A stretch of DNA of 64,000 nucleotides from assembly GCF_019649055.1 (NCBI RefSeq), contig NW_026570406.1:111413-175412 (forward strand), read 5' to 3'. The position numbers and the translations under genes are program-made. Every line of letters starts with the position of its first letter. The stretch's first letter is position 1. Below, in pieces: positions 38,502-50,022 of the stretch. The DNA is from Paramacrobiotus metropolitanus. Its lineage: Eukaryota; Tardigrada; Eutardigrada; Parachela; Macrobiotidae. A model generated the notes under the pieces. The model searched no databases and was not told the origin of the DNA. It saw only the letters and a list, made by a program, of their open reading frames with translations.

Positions 38502-40568
38502 TTAATCTGCTTTTAAGCAAAAATATTTCACGCACTCAGCATTATGAATGACAGGGGGGAACGGTAGGAGATCCCGAAGATCGGTGCACTGTTTAACAGC
38601 CATCTTCAGTAGGAACTGCAGCGTCATGCGGGACAGTCTCTCCAGCCGCAATTCCTTCAGACCGTCCACGCACCATTTCTTCCCGCGATAGTGTGATGTC
38701 GCTCGCGGATCGGCCGACTGCACAGCACACAACATCTGCAACCAGACGATATCGTCTCAGAAAGGCAGCTGTTGGCGGATGCAATTCGCGCCGTAATGCG
38801 TCTCAAAATCTACCTTGCGGACCAGCACAAAATTGTCGGTAAAGTCCTCGTTGGAGACTATCAAGGTCAAGAAAGCGGACAACATGCGCAGCTCTTCATC
38901 GCTCGGCGCCGGTAGCGACGCCTCGAAGGAATTCCAGACGGCGCATTCGGAATTGTCCAGCATCGTCAGCCGAATAAACGGAGCGTCGAAGCACAGCTTA
39001 GCGGACAGATCTGATCCCTGATTGTACACGCGATACTCCAGTTTTATCCCGCAGTTGACGAAGTAGATGGCATCACACGGACACTGCCGCCAGGATGCGG
39101 GAAATTGGCAGAGGCGATAGTGATAACTCCGATCCCCTGGCTTGTGCAGCGTATGCAGCGCGCATAAGTTGTGGCCGGCATTCTCACACCAATCCTTTCC
39201 CATCATAAAGTGAAGCCGTGGACCCGCCAGATAGATGGCGGTCAGGTGGATTGCGGAGCTACGCTTCCCCGCAAAACTGATCAGCTCGAACAAGCGGCGG
39301 TAGGTGGTGACGACTATCCTTTCGCCGGGAACTGCCATTATGATACGGCGTGTGGTGGAGCGGAGGCACTGGAAGATGGCAGCTGCCAGCAAGTAGACGA
39401 ATCGAACATCATAACAAATATCCAGCTGTCTGTGTTCGGTGCTTTTGAGGACGATGTTTGCGGTCAGCTGCGGCAATTGCAAAATGGCGTTCCACGTGGC
39501 ACACACGACGCGCATTTCCGTTTGGCGTAAAGTGTCCATTTGGGAAAACACTTCCACAAGTAACTCGGTCGGCAGCGAGCAGAAATCATAATAGATCCGG
39601 AGGTGGGGAGGTATGCGGACTTCACATGTTGTTGCAATCATAAAAGGGAGGTGCTCAGCCAAGTGCCGATCGAATTTCTCACAATCGGTCTGTGCGGCCA
39701 TTCTGTTTTTTATGAGAAGCAGCACGAAAGAACAAGAATCCTGGCACTTTACCGCGAATTTCGCTGAATTGGGTCTGCTGTACTGACAAGAAATGTACCA
39801 CAGTCGTCCTTTCGCAATGCTCGTGCAGAGCACTCTGATTCTTTGTCGCCATCCATTTGTCGCTGTTAACGCGTTCTAGCAGCTCTCCAGCAGGAACTGC
39901 GACATGGTTTTCCGGGAGCGGCACACTGCGCTTCACGTATTCCAACGGTTCAACAGCTTCAGGGGAAGTCTCGTCCCGTCGCGATTCGCTTATAACGTCC
40001 GAGTTCGAAGCGCTTGTGACAGTTCGAGGTGCTTGCCAAACCCGATCATTCCCTATCTCGCTGCGTCTGACGACAGGCTGCATTTTAAACGCACATTGTG
40101 AGATTCTCGCCCAACGCACTTACCTGCTTTCGGCAGACGTCCAACTGGTGACTGAACAACGCTCTCCCACCACGTGCTCAGCACCCTCCAACGAACTCGG
40201 CTGGGCGGTAAAACGTCCGTGTAGCGATACCCGTTATTCCACCATTGGACCACCGCGAAATCGTAACAATCGTAATCCCCACGAGCTGCGTAATCGATCC
40301 ATTCAGCCGGAATCCACACCCAAGGGCCCGACGGATTCTCCGGCACGAGAACTTCCACGGGAGTGATCAGAGCTGTACCATGGGCTCCGTAGAAAAGCTT
40401 ATCATCCCGGAAAAGTCGGTTGAAGGGTGTCAGTTCGCGTCGTCGATTGAGACACTGGAAGTCAATGAAGAGCCCTGTCTCCGCCACGTCCACGACACGG
40501 CCGTGCCGGAATACGCGGTCGTCTCCCAATACGCTGACACTGTTCCACTGGTGTTGCGCGTCTGTCAT
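38502..40568 (-). CDS. F-box protein, subfamily 2
   Basis: N-terminal exon 40,568-40,124 (ATG MTDAQHQWNSVSVL; RVFRHGRVVDVAETGLFIDFQC; PSGPWVWIPAEW) ends at GCAG|GTAAGT. The F-box exon ends at 38,814 (AAG|GTAGAT) and contains a classic F-box (LPTELLVEVFSQMDTLRQTE, then RVVCATWNAIL) and a domain with CPCDAIYFVNCGIKLEY and FIRLTMLD. The last exon is 38,735-38,502 (MLCAVQSADPR, YRGKKWCVDGLKEL). The start of the F-box exon is unresolved: the frames between 40,124 and about 39,830 do not join simply, and GRLWYISCQY near 39,805 is conserved with 47,461, so there may be an extra intron or a frameshift. Probable SCF substrate adaptor. Subfamily 1 shares the layout. Confidence 0.6.
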
Positions 40569-41016
40569 GTCTGAAAGGAATTCAATTGGTTAATATTGCA
40601 GAATACAGCTGGAAACTGGAATGCAGGAACAATTGGTACTACTGTACTTGTAAGGAGGGTCTTCGGCAGACACCTATTTGTTTCAGTCTGTCCGTGATAA
40701 TCTTGCCGGAACTCATCCAACATAAATGCCGCAAAAATAATGAGGTAATAAGCTCAAGAAACGTAGAAGAATATCATCTGATTCTCAAAACAGCAAAGCA
40801 TTTCTTCAACTTGGAAAATGTGCTGCAGCAATAAAAACTCATGTCTTTCTTAAGCTCGACCGCGTTCTTGTACGTACTGTGGCGGCTGGCTCAGGCTGTA
40901 AATCCGCTACATCCATCGTACCAAATCGCTGTCTGTGCGATATCGTTCCAAATTAAACCGGCGGCACCGTACGTTTCTGGATATGGTTTGTGGTACTCCG
41001 AGTCATGTAAATAGGA
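40569..41016. other. Intergenic upstream of the subfamily 2 F-box gene
   Basis: Presumed promoter of the minus-strand gene. No motif I can name and no coding frame with support. Confidence 0.35.
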
Positions 41017-41089
41017 TTATGGAATCTCGTGAATCCGTACGAGTCTCATTTTCACTTCCGGGGCTGCTCCGCCAGCAGTGCATTGACTG

Positions 41090-41349
41090 CATTCGATATT
41101 GAACAGCGACGCTAGCCCGTACTTACATGATACCCTATTAAGGGATTTGGCCCGGTACATAGCACCAAATTCGTGTACACCCACCGGAACTTTCGCTGTC
41201 GCGCACTCCCAAACACTTTTTTGCGATGGTTTATGGTATTTTGTAGCCAAAAGAATTGTATACGTAGTTGTGAAATCCGGTTGTGCAGTTATGAGGGTTA
41301 ACAAAATTCCAAAAAGTTTAAATGCATTCAGGTGTACCAAAAGTCTCAT
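41090..41349 (-). CDS. Possible small secreted protein exon
   Basis: From ATG 41,349 on the minus strand: a basic-hydrophobic start (MRLLVHLNAFKLFGILLTLI, then TAQP) that looks like a signal peptide, followed by a short polar stretch with two cysteines. A good donor (TCAT|GTAAGT) lies near 41,128, after RVS. I could not place the following exon. It may be a chance frame; no family is recognised. Confidence 0.3.
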
Positions 41350-41609
41350 TATGGGCCGATCCCTTTCGAATTTTGCACGTAAATGCACATAACCATGAAG
41401 ATTGTTTTGGTACGGATTCAGACTTTCATGGTTTTTTTCAAATTTTAAAATAAATTTCAAAAATTTTAAAACGAATATCATGCTGGAACGACTGGAATAT
41501 CATGCCATAGTAAACCGACGATTCTGTTGTTATTAGTCAAGGAAATCAGAGTCACCAAATAATCTAACAAATCATAAAATACAAACATAAGTAATATAAC
41601 TCCCCGAAA

Positions 41610-41782
41610 CTTACCGAAGGTCTGCTCTGCTCTGTGCTAATGGAAGATGTAGCGTCTTTGCGTCGGCCACCGCCAGCAAATGCGCATCTACAGTACACGT
41701 TGGTGTGCGTTTCCGATACATAAATGCATTGGCCGTATTCAAACAACTCGTGGTGTTTCTTTGCGTCGGTCATCGTCACCAC
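41610..41782 (-). CDS. Possible exon, unrecognised
   Basis: From ATG 41,782 (MVTMTDAKKHHELFEYGQC) to a good donor CTTCG|GTAAGT near 41,615. It carries three cysteines (YGQC, VYCRC) and a Gly/Arg-rich segment. It might be the first exon of a minus-strand gene whose next exon I cannot find. Weak support. Confidence 0.25.
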
Positions 41783-42489
41783 ACGATGATGTTCGCGGCA
41801 ACATTCATTACGGAATGCAACGTCAGATTTGTAATTGATAATAGTGGCGGCAGTTTTTAAAGGTCACCATTGAAATTGTGGACTTAACCACGGTGAGCTG
41901 ATTTACACAAAAATCGGTGTGCTTACCACATCTGTACTAGCTGTAAGCCTCGATATACTTATGTCGGCTCGATATACGCATCCGGATGTTCGTGTGAAAC
42001 TTCTGTGCATGTTTTGAAAAAAAAACGGCGTCTTACTTTTACGCGAACAGATACATCCAGCAGCGAGCAGAAGTTGTGCAACAGCTTGCCTTTGCGAGCT
42101 GATTATTGTATGACCATAACGGCAAACATGAGAATAAAACAGGGTACTATTTTCCGTTCAATCGCCAGAACATGATGCCGTTTGCGTTCGGAATCGCGTA
42201 CAACTTCGATTCCCAAAAAGTGGCTTGTATTAACCTTCAAGCTATGGTAATTTAACCGAAACTAAATTATCTATTCTACTTACGCTCAAGCATGGCTGAA
42301 TAACTAAATATCATCGAATTCATCAAGTTAACGGCATAAAAACGGTAAAAGGGCTCGAACCGTTAAACACACATACATTCCCATTCAAAGTCCTTCTTTC
42401 GTTGCGCATAAGCAAATTCCCGTTATTCCACAAAAGTCAGCCGTCAGCTCTGATGTCCAAGTAAATGGGATAACCGCCTAAAGGGAGGT
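41783..42489. other. Intergenic, nothing supported
   Basis: AT-rich sequence between the possible exon and the subfamily 3 F-box gene. No open frame, repeat or RNA motif recognised. Confidence 0.35.
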
Positions 42490-43889
42490 TTATAAATCCA
42501 CGTCCAGCTTCACTTTACTGTTCATTATTCGACAGTACATCAGGTATTGCACCATTTGCGTCAATCGGTTCACATCGATGGAGGCCAGTGAACCATCAAA
42601 TGGAAGCAACTTTAAAGCTCTGCGGCTTTTCCGGGGATCTTTAGCCTGTCGTTTTCGAATCTGTAAAGCAATGCACGATGGAGTAGCGCACCAGCATAGA
42701 TGGTGTAGTAAAGTTTTGCGACCCTCATAAAAGTACCGCAAGCGTTCTTCCTAAGTACTGGAATATGTATATTAAGTATTAAGCTGTTTTTACCTGTTTC
42801 AGATCAAAGGAAAGTAAGAAATCCTGTTCACATTCCTTGAGCGTAGTTGACACCAGAGTCTTTTGCTGGTCGTCCAGCAGCGGACAGGCTTGTTCAATCA
42901 TGTTGTACCAGTCAGCAAGAGTTAGACGCCGACCGTGGCTCATTTGTCCGAAGGGGATGCGGATGGTGATCGGCACACAGCCATCCCTTTCATTGTCGAC
43001 AATCTCGCATGTGAAGTTTTTCACGGTCAGCGAATGACACATCGCTGCCAGAGAGTTGAACACGTCGCGAAGAAGGGAAATGAAATCAGCGAAGCGAAAA
43101 GGAAAAAAGCAGCAGTCAACATCCTTCAGTACAAGATTCCCCAGAAGTTCTTTCTCGGTTCTTCCTTGGGTGGCCAAGTGCAAGCGCACATCACCAGCAA
43201 ATAGTTCCAATCGCATTTTGGCACCATAGTTTAGCCCACCCACAACGCCCACGGCGCGATTACTCCAACATGAACGTGCACTGACATCAGCAGTACCCGC
43301 ACAATCAAACGAACTGCACTTCTCAAAACGCATTTCTGCTGGGGACTGGATGTACAGCAAGCGCTTTGCTGAGGTTGATGTCAGGATGCCGTTCCAGCCG
43401 GCGCAAACCGCCCGCAGGTGGCACTGGGCAACGGTGGGCACATACTGGAAGGTCTCCGTCAAATTCTCCACGGGAAGAAACCGGAGCGCGCCATCGTCGT
43501 CGCGAGCTGGTGCTGGCAACAGAGCTTCACATCCCCTTTCCTCCCGATGTGTGGCAGTGGCGCTGCCATTCTCGGTTTTCACCAGCTGGCACACCGATTC
43601 ACCCTGTAACAGTTAAGTGGCCCGTTTATGCCGCATAGTGAGGAGTAAGCAGAACTTGCACGAGGAAACCTACTGAACCGCTTACGTCACTCTCCAGCGC
43701 TTTCTCCGCTGATTGAAGTTGGAGTCCGCCATGGCCAGGGGCCGCTGTTTCCGGTGCTGGTGACGTTAAAAGGTCGTTTTGGTCCAGTTCTGGCTTTTGG
43801 CGTTCCACCTGCCGTGCGAATGCCTGCTCGTGCAGCCGTTCCGTGGACTTCATGGCCACAGAGATGTCTTTCTCCATTTCCGAAGGCCG
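42490..43889 (-). CDS. F-box protein, subfamily 3
   Basis: Exons 43,889-43,686, 43,603-42,794 and 42,750-42,490; all borders are GT-AG and phase 0, introns are 82 and 43 bases, and the joined frame is open to TAA. An in-frame ATG at 43,877 (MEKDISVAMKST) is the likely start, giving about 420 aa. A polar coiled N-terminus (HEQAFARQVERQ) precedes an F-box (FLPVENLTETFQYVPTVAQ, then RAVCAGWNGIL) in the second exon; the remaining part is a variable domain with DCCFFPFRF. The last exon is basic (RKRQAKDPRKSRR) and takes the place of the SADPR exon of subfamilies 1 and 2. It lacks the WNSV-type N-terminal domain, unless that exon lies upstream and was lost. Confidence 0.6.
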
Positions 43890-44115
43890 CTGGAAAACAT
43901 TTACTCGATAAGAAACTGGCGGTGACCACTTAAACAGAATAAGCACGACAGTCTACGAGATTCCTTACACACACCTGCATTACTTTCTCTTCGTACCCCA
44001 GTTGGACCTCCCACGTCAAAGACAGGAAAATGTTTTGTCCTTCGTACTCTTATCCAGTTCCAGGAAGGGGGGATATAACATCTGAAGCAGGCAAGCAGAT
44101 GGCGAGAGCTGGATT
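43890..44115 (-). repeat. Old repeat copy related to the SINE at 46,430-46,782
   Basis: It shares GCGGTGA.CAC, TAAACA.AAT.AGCAC, GA.ATTCCTTAC and CTTATCCAGTT with 46,430-46,640 at roughly 70 percent identity by eye. The tRNA-like head is not recognisable here. Confidence 0.5.
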
Positions 44116-44560
44116 GGGGCCAACAACGAGCTGAATCCCGTCGAATACAGTATGCGAAGAAAGCGTACGCATTCGGATAGGACGCATCCAAGAAATTTGC
44201 TTGCTAAGTTATTACTGAACTGAATGAATCTCTTATTAGTAACTGAATGAATCTGTTAGGACGTACGTACGGCACAATTGCCGAAGAAAGACTGCTGACA
44301 ACGTTTTGGCACGTACTGCCTGCTCTTACCGATACAGTGCCAGCAGATCCTGTACAGTGTACAGGATGTATTGTATAGTACAAACGCCGTCTGCGTCATG
44401 ACCACAGGTCCACAGACGATTTTGTGACTGCAGCCAACTTTACTGCATCTACTATAAAGTTAAATAAAATATGCTCCATGTCAAGAAAACCTTTGCCAAT
44501 TTCTGGAGTGTCTTATTGCATGTGAACTCAGTATACCCCGAGAACTGATAATTTCCACCT
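44116..44560. other. Intergenic, nothing supported
   Basis: Between the old SINE copy and the F-box pseudogene. It contains a short duplication of CTGAATGAATCT (44,220-44,250) and an imperfect palindrome around CCTGTACAGTGTACAGG (44,350-44,366). Confidence 0.35.
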
Positions 44561-45641
44561 CTTGAGGCTTTCGAAGGGGAAAATGTGTCGGAACGGCATT
44601 TCGTCTCTAGCCCGTAAACTAAAAACGGACGCAGTTTCTCGCTGCAGCTGCTTGCCAGAGAACGGCAATAGATGCCATGAAAATAATTGGAGCGTGGAGC
44701 GCTATCCTCCAATCGCCGCTGTTCACCGCCAACATTCTCATCCAAACCAGCCAGTTGAAATTGAAGGGATACGAGTACGCACTGAAAATCTACGTACTGA
44801 TTGCCGCCGTCTTCAAACGCCTCCGCTCCATAACACGTTACATCATTGTGGAGGCACGCGAGTTGAATCTGACTCCGTTCCACTACCGGCAGTTGTTTGA
44901 GATGATCAGCATTACGGGGAAGTACAAGAGAGAAGTAATCCAAGTAACAGCGATCTATTTTGTGGACACGTGGGTCGAACTTCTGATAGACACGATTAGT
45001 GAGAATGTTACCACCACCGAGTGTGTACGGCACCAACCGGAAGGCCAGCGCATTTATCAGATGACGGATTACTGGCGGTTCAGCTATTTTGTCACAGCCT
45101 GGCGACAGTGCCCGTGTGATGTCATCAAATTCATCAACTGCGGAGTGTTCTTGCAGTACGGTGGTTCCGCTACACGTGATCTCACCACCGGGCTGCACGT
45201 TAATGTTCCCGTGATTCGGCTGACGCTGCCAGACGATTTCGGCCTCGCGTTCTGAATCGTCTGGAGGGGATGCTGCCGGCACTGAGTGATCAGCGGATGT
45301 GCATGTTGCACGATTTCTTAAACTTGGTGGCAGCCAATGAAGACTTCACCACTAATTTCGCGCTGGTCCGAAAGGTATAATCTCGGAAGCTTTTCACTCG
45401 CTCCTCATTCAAGCGATATTTCTTGTTACAGATGTTATGTGCTGTGCAGTCCGCTGATCCGCGTCCAACATCGCATTATCGCGACCACAAGTGGTGTATC
45501 GACGGACTCAAAGGTTTGCGGCTGGAGAAACTGCCCCGCATAACGATGCACTTCCTGATAAAGATGGCTGTCCGACAGTGCCGCACCGTTCGCGTTCTTC
45601 CCCCCTTCAAACGTGTAGTGTATAGTAAAGGATTCTCGTGA
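44561..45641 (+). pseudogene. F-box subfamily 2 pseudogene, 5' truncated
   Basis: The first recognisable residues correspond to the second half of the F-box (IIGAWSAIL against VVCATWNAIL); the LPTELL part and the whole N-terminal domain are missing. The body (CPCDVIKFINCGVFLQY, VIRLTLPD) is clear up to 45,250, where a single-base deletion gives TGA in place of W-N codons; the frame is recovered afterwards to VRK|GT at 45,374. The last exon 45,432-45,641 (MLCAVQSADPR, HKWCIDGLKGL) is intact. Confidence 0.65.
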
Positions 45642-46427
45642 ATGCCAGTGTAAAGATGTTGTGCTGTACGAATGTTGTACCTGGCAACTGGCGTAGTTAA
45701 TGTACATACGCAGTTGCGTTGTTGATGTTTTAGTCTGCTAAGGCGCAGCTCCTGAGCTGCTAATAAACTGAAAGTATTAGCGCTCAGTAAATACGTCACA
45801 AAACGTTCCATTCATAACGCGCAATGTGTGAAGTATTTTGGCTCACCAGCGCGTTGATGCGGTTTTATGGGAGCGGGTTGGATGCAGCTGTTTTCTGTAC
45901 GGATCAGGTTAATTCGTGGCAAGTCTGCTAGTTTTCACGCGTATTCAACGCGGCCTCCTGTAATTTCCTGTTGTTCTAACCATTCGTAAAGACTATTTGA
46001 ACATGTTGCATGCCTTCTGATCCATTTTGCGTTTTTCTTCTTCTTCCATGGAAACAGTGCTCCTGATAATTCGCAACAGGAATATTTTTCATTATTAAAA
46101 TTTGGATTATGACATTCTGTGTGGTCAGTAAAGTGCATTTCGAAGCTATTTTCAAGATCAATGGCGAATGGCGATTGAGAAATTTCGTTTAAAAATTGAG
46201 CTTGATACAGCAAATTTATGGGTCGTATTTAAAACGACCCAGTGATAATTGATATCAAAGCGTTCAAGAGATGTATGAAAACTAGCTGTTTTTTATCCAT
46301 CGCACAGAAAAAGTTTACGAATATAATATGATAGTTAAAATATATCAGATCACGTATAAGTACTGTACGAAGCGTTACGAATGTTGATTCCTCTGAGCAG
46401 TGTAAGGTGGTGATGGTGGTTGCGGCA
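45642..46427. other. Intergenic, nothing supported
   Basis: Downstream of the F-box pseudogene. The open frames at 45,935-46,213 and 46,229-46,471 (minus) show no domain or conservation. Confidence 0.35.
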
Positions 46428-46782
46428 GCTGGATAAAATTTACTCGGCAATAACAAACTGGCGGTGAGCACGTAAACAAAATGAGCACGGCAGTTTATGA
46501 AATTCCTTACGCAAAACTGCGTTAATTTCTACGAAGCCGCGCTGGATCTTACCACGCCAAATACGGGATAATGATGCTATAACTTCCCTTTGTACACTTA
46601 TCCAGTTAAAGAGAAAGGAGGGATACGATGTCCGAGGCGGAGTAGTCACAACGGACACGAATTTGAAAGGGCTGGGCTAGGCTCGGCTCGCACAGACACT
46701 CGCAAAAAATCTGCCGATTGAGGGAATCGAACCCACAACCTCCATACTCTAAGGCCGAGAGAGTCACCGCTAGGCTATCGGC
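46428..46782 (-). mobile_element. tRNA-derived SINE
   Basis: On the minus strand it starts with a 71-nt tRNA-like head (46,782-46,712): GCCGAT pairs with ATCGGC at its two ends, an A-box-like TAGCCTAGCGG and a perfect B box GGTTCGATTCC. It is followed by a body of about 280 bases whose relative is at 43,890-44,115. The head has lost two bases between the acceptor stem and the D arm and has a mismatch in the T stem, so it is not a good tRNA. It lies just upstream of the F-box pseudogene start. Confidence 0.6.
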
Positions 46783-46849
46783 AAAGCATACAAACTGTAT
46801 TGAAATATTCTATCGAACAATCCTTCAACTGTTGGATTCCGTCGCAGCC

Positions 46850-48846
46850 ATGCCAAACGCCGTACACCAGTGGAACAGTGTAGAAATACTGGGTGAAGAC
46901 GGCCTGTTCCGCCACGGCTGTGTCGTGGACGTGAATGATACCGGGCTCTTCATTGACTTCCTTTGTCCTAATCGACGACACGAACTAACACCCTTCAACC
47001 GACTTTTCCGCACTGATGGCCTGTCCAGAGGACTCCACCAAGCGCCCGCTCCTCATGTCCGCAATTGGACCACATCCGTCGAAGTGCTGATCCGGGAAAC
47101 GCCGTCCGGTCCGTTGGTGTGGCTTCCGGCAGCAGTACTCGGTCAGGCAACGGGTATGATGGAACCCTGGCGCGAACAAGCGGCGGTAATGCAGTGGTCG
47201 AATAGCGGACAGCGCTGTATGGACATTGTCCCGGTCAATCGCATTCGCTGGCGATTGTCGAGTATGACTGCACGGCAGGCCGAAAAGGATCAGTTAGACG
47301 GAAGCTTCATGCAATCCGTAGAAAATTGGGAATTCGTGAAGCGCAGTGCTGCCGATCAGTTACTCCTTGCTGCCAGCTGGAGGACCGCTTATATGCATGG
47401 ACAGCGTTGACGTTGAATGGATTGCGAAGCAGTCTTGTACCCGGGAATATAGTTGATGGACGTTTCTGGTACATCGGTCGTCAATATCACAAGAACGATA
47501 CGTCGCTCTTCGATGCAAGAATACGGTATATTTCCATTGGTTCGTGAGTGAATAAATTATCGTATGTATTCGCAGAGGGTACAGATATATGATGCATTCG
47601 ATCGACATTTACTGAACAACTTCGTATCCAGCTTGCGCCAGATTGTCCAGTACAATCGCCGGCCGATCTCTGGACGAACGACGGCCTGAATTGGTTTCCC
47701 CCGGAATTGCTGCTGGAAGTGTTTTCCCAGTTGGACACTGCAAAGCAGCAGGAAGTGCGTCTCGTGTGTGTTGCGTGGAACGCCATCTGTCAGTCGTCGC
47801 AGTTAACTGCGAATATTATTATCAAAAGTTTTGGCCGCGAACAACTGGAGAAGTATGCTTCTGGTCGACTGCTGTACCTCATGACGTGACCAGTTTTCAA
47901 CTGTCTCCGTTCAACCACAAACCGCGTTCTGATTGCCGAACGAAAGGGCCGGTTGCACGCGGAAGATTATGAGAAAATCCTGAAGTTGATCGACTTTGTG
48001 GGGAAACAGAAGCAAATCCAACTATCCGCCATCTACCTAGTGGGTGCATCGTGGAAACTCGGAGTTCGTACGCCTGGCGATTGTGCGCCCTTACCGGTGT
48101 GTGCGGTCCATTCCGATGACTGTTGTGATATGCTGTTTAGTTCTGCAGCTGGCACTGCCCAATTGCGATTTAAAGATTTCGCTGCCTCGTGGCGTACTTG
48201 CCCCTGTGATGCCATCTACTTCGTCAACTGCCAAGTAAAGCTGCAGTATTCCGCTATCGATGGGGTGTCTTGGCATATTGCGTGCGAGGTGCTATTCCCC
48301 ATTCCTTTCGCTCGGCTGGCGATGCCTGACGAATTCGGGTGGGCATTGTGGAATGCGTTGGAGGCGACACCGCCGGCACCGAGCGAAGCGCAACTGCATG
48401 GGTTGTCCGATTTGCTGGCTTCGCTGGCAGCCAATAAGCAGTGCTGCTGTTATATCAAGCTGTTTCCCAAGGTAAGGTAGAACTTGATAGCATTTAAACA
48501 GTTGCTGCCCTTTAAAAGCGACATCGCGTCGTTCATGCTGATTTTTTGTGATTAACTTTCATTTACACCTTTTCTGCAGGTGTTGTGGGCTGTGCAAAGC
48601 GCTGATCCGCGCCCGACCTCCCAGTATCGCGGGAAGAAGTGATGCGCGGATGGCGTACACGATGTGCAAGTGGAAAAGCTGTCGCGCATCACGCTACACT
48701 TTCTGATGCACATGGCTGAACGGGGAACGGTCCTTGTGGATCGTTTATCCCTATATCCCTGGATTCGCAAAGGTGTAATTCTGGCTTTGTCTGAAATCAA
48801 ACCTGGGATGAACTATGAAACTGAAACGGATCCCTCTCGGTTTTGA
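46850..48846 (+). pseudogene. F-box subfamily 2 pseudogene, near full length
   Basis: The N-terminal part from ATG 46,850 (MPNAVHQWNSVEIL; GLFRHGCVVDVNDTGLFIDF; PSGPLVWLPAAVL) runs to 47,410. GRFWYIGRQY at 47,461 matches 39,805. The F-box (FPPELLLEVFSQLDTAKQQE, then RLVCVAWNAIC) begins at about 47,695. A frameshift at about 47,887 separates LLYLMT-stop from VFNCLRSTT. The body (CPCDAIYFVNCQVKLQY) ends at 48,471. The last exon starts at 48,580 (VLWAVQSADPR) with TGA at 48,640-48,642 where relatives have TGG. At least two lesions, so probably dead. Confidence 0.65.
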
Positions 48847-49446
48847 ATCGCACGTTACTGTATGCTTTATTGTCTGAAGGCTAGTTAATGCCGAGTTGGG
48901 AAGTTATGTGCGGTGCAAATAATCATATTTAACTTTTCGTTTGAAAATAATTATTACGATCCAGCGAGAAATGATATTGTAATGAGGTTCAAGCATGCGA
49001 TGAAAACTGGCTTTCTTTTGATTTTCTGCACGGACCAAATTAAATACTTACAATTAGATCCAGCACTATCGGAATTTATGAACGAGTGAGTTCGCAACTA
49101 ATTCAGTGGGCAGCAATATGAACTTACGATAGCATCCCGAATCGACTTGCAGAACAACCATCTGGGTGTAGCTGTAGCGTTATCGCGGCACATCCTACAT
49201 TTTCAAACATCGTTCGTATTAATTATTTAAGCCTGCATTACAAATTTTATGTTACTGAAGAGCTTAAGCAAAAATGGTACGAGTATTCCTTACTTATTCC
49301 CCATAATTATATCATGATTTATGTTTATTTTCCAACTACAAGAAAGGTAAAAGCGTAAAGCGTGCCATCACGATATGTCATACTTACAACGGCGCTCCAA
49401 TGTTGTTCTAAAAATCAAAACAAACAAGCCGTTGCATACAGAGAAG
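48847..49446. other. Intergenic, nothing supported
   Basis: AT-rich; no coding frame, repeat or RNA gene recognised. Confidence 0.35.
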
Positions 49447-49484
49447 TTACAATGATAATAAAAAGGAAATCAAGAAACGTCGCA

Positions 49485-49935
49485 TCACATTCGATGCTGT
49501 CCGAACCATGCACCAGGTAGCCCGTGCGGATCCACCGGCACAAAACCCGGAAAGTGACGGTCCAGGCAGATAGCGTGCGTGCAAAGGATTCGGGATTTCC
49601 GCGTGTTTATCGGTGCACGAGCGGATGTCCCACGGTGGTTGCGCCACACTCCACGGAGCCTACGTGTAAGGATCTTCTTTTTCAGTCCAAAGGTACGACC
49701 GCGGGTTGCTCCCGTACAGTACACACTGCCCGGTGTGTACATATTGATGGGCTCCTCCAGCTCCAGGAGGGCAAAGAGCCGGTCCGGGTAGCGGGTGGTG
49801 GTTTGCCAGTCATCATCTTGGAAAAATATTCGTAATATTGTGTGTCCCGATCGGAAGAAGGGATCTTCACGCCAAGACCGGCTTGCGCTATGTGCGTTTT
49901 GGGGTTACGCCTGTACAATGCGACAGCATTAGCCA
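49485..49935 (-). pseudogene. Degenerate unrecognised gene fragment
   Basis: On the minus strand two frames join into a plausible protein: NPKTHIAQAGLGVKIPSSDR and QYYEYFSKMM, then after a shift near 49,800 RLFALLELEEPINMYTPGS, CTGATRGRTFGLKKKILTRR and FPGFVPVDPHGLPGAWFG. Codon choice and the GC-rich composition differ from the flanks. I recognise no family. The join may be an intron or a frameshift. Confidence 0.35.
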
Positions 49936-49938
49936 CTT

Positions 49939-50022
49939 TGACGAATGAAACCGTCGAGCCTGATGTACGGACGGTTTCATTCGTCAGTACGGACGGTTTC
50001 ATTCGGACGGTTTCATTCGTCA
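49939..50022. repeat. 17-bp perfect inverted repeat plus two direct copies
   Basis: TGACGAATGAAACCGTC at 49,939-49,955 pairs perfectly with 49,970-49,986; a 14-bp copy follows at 49,992-50,005 and a 17-bp copy at 50,006-50,022. The repeat lies at the beginning of the degenerate minus-strand gene. Confidence 0.8.

Noticed and set aside
43890-44191. Coding exon upstream of the subfamily 3 F-box gene
   Set aside because: The open frame is explained by similarity to the SINE-related repeat at 46,428-46,782.
44452-45282. 276-codon minus-strand ORF
   Set aside because: Shadow of the F-box subfamily 2 pseudogene on the plus strand, whose residues are clearly conserved.
46712-46782. Genuine tRNA gene
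   Set aside because: Two bases are missing between acceptor stem and D arm, the T stem has a mismatch, no clear anticodon loop forms, and a repeat body follows; a SINE head fits better.
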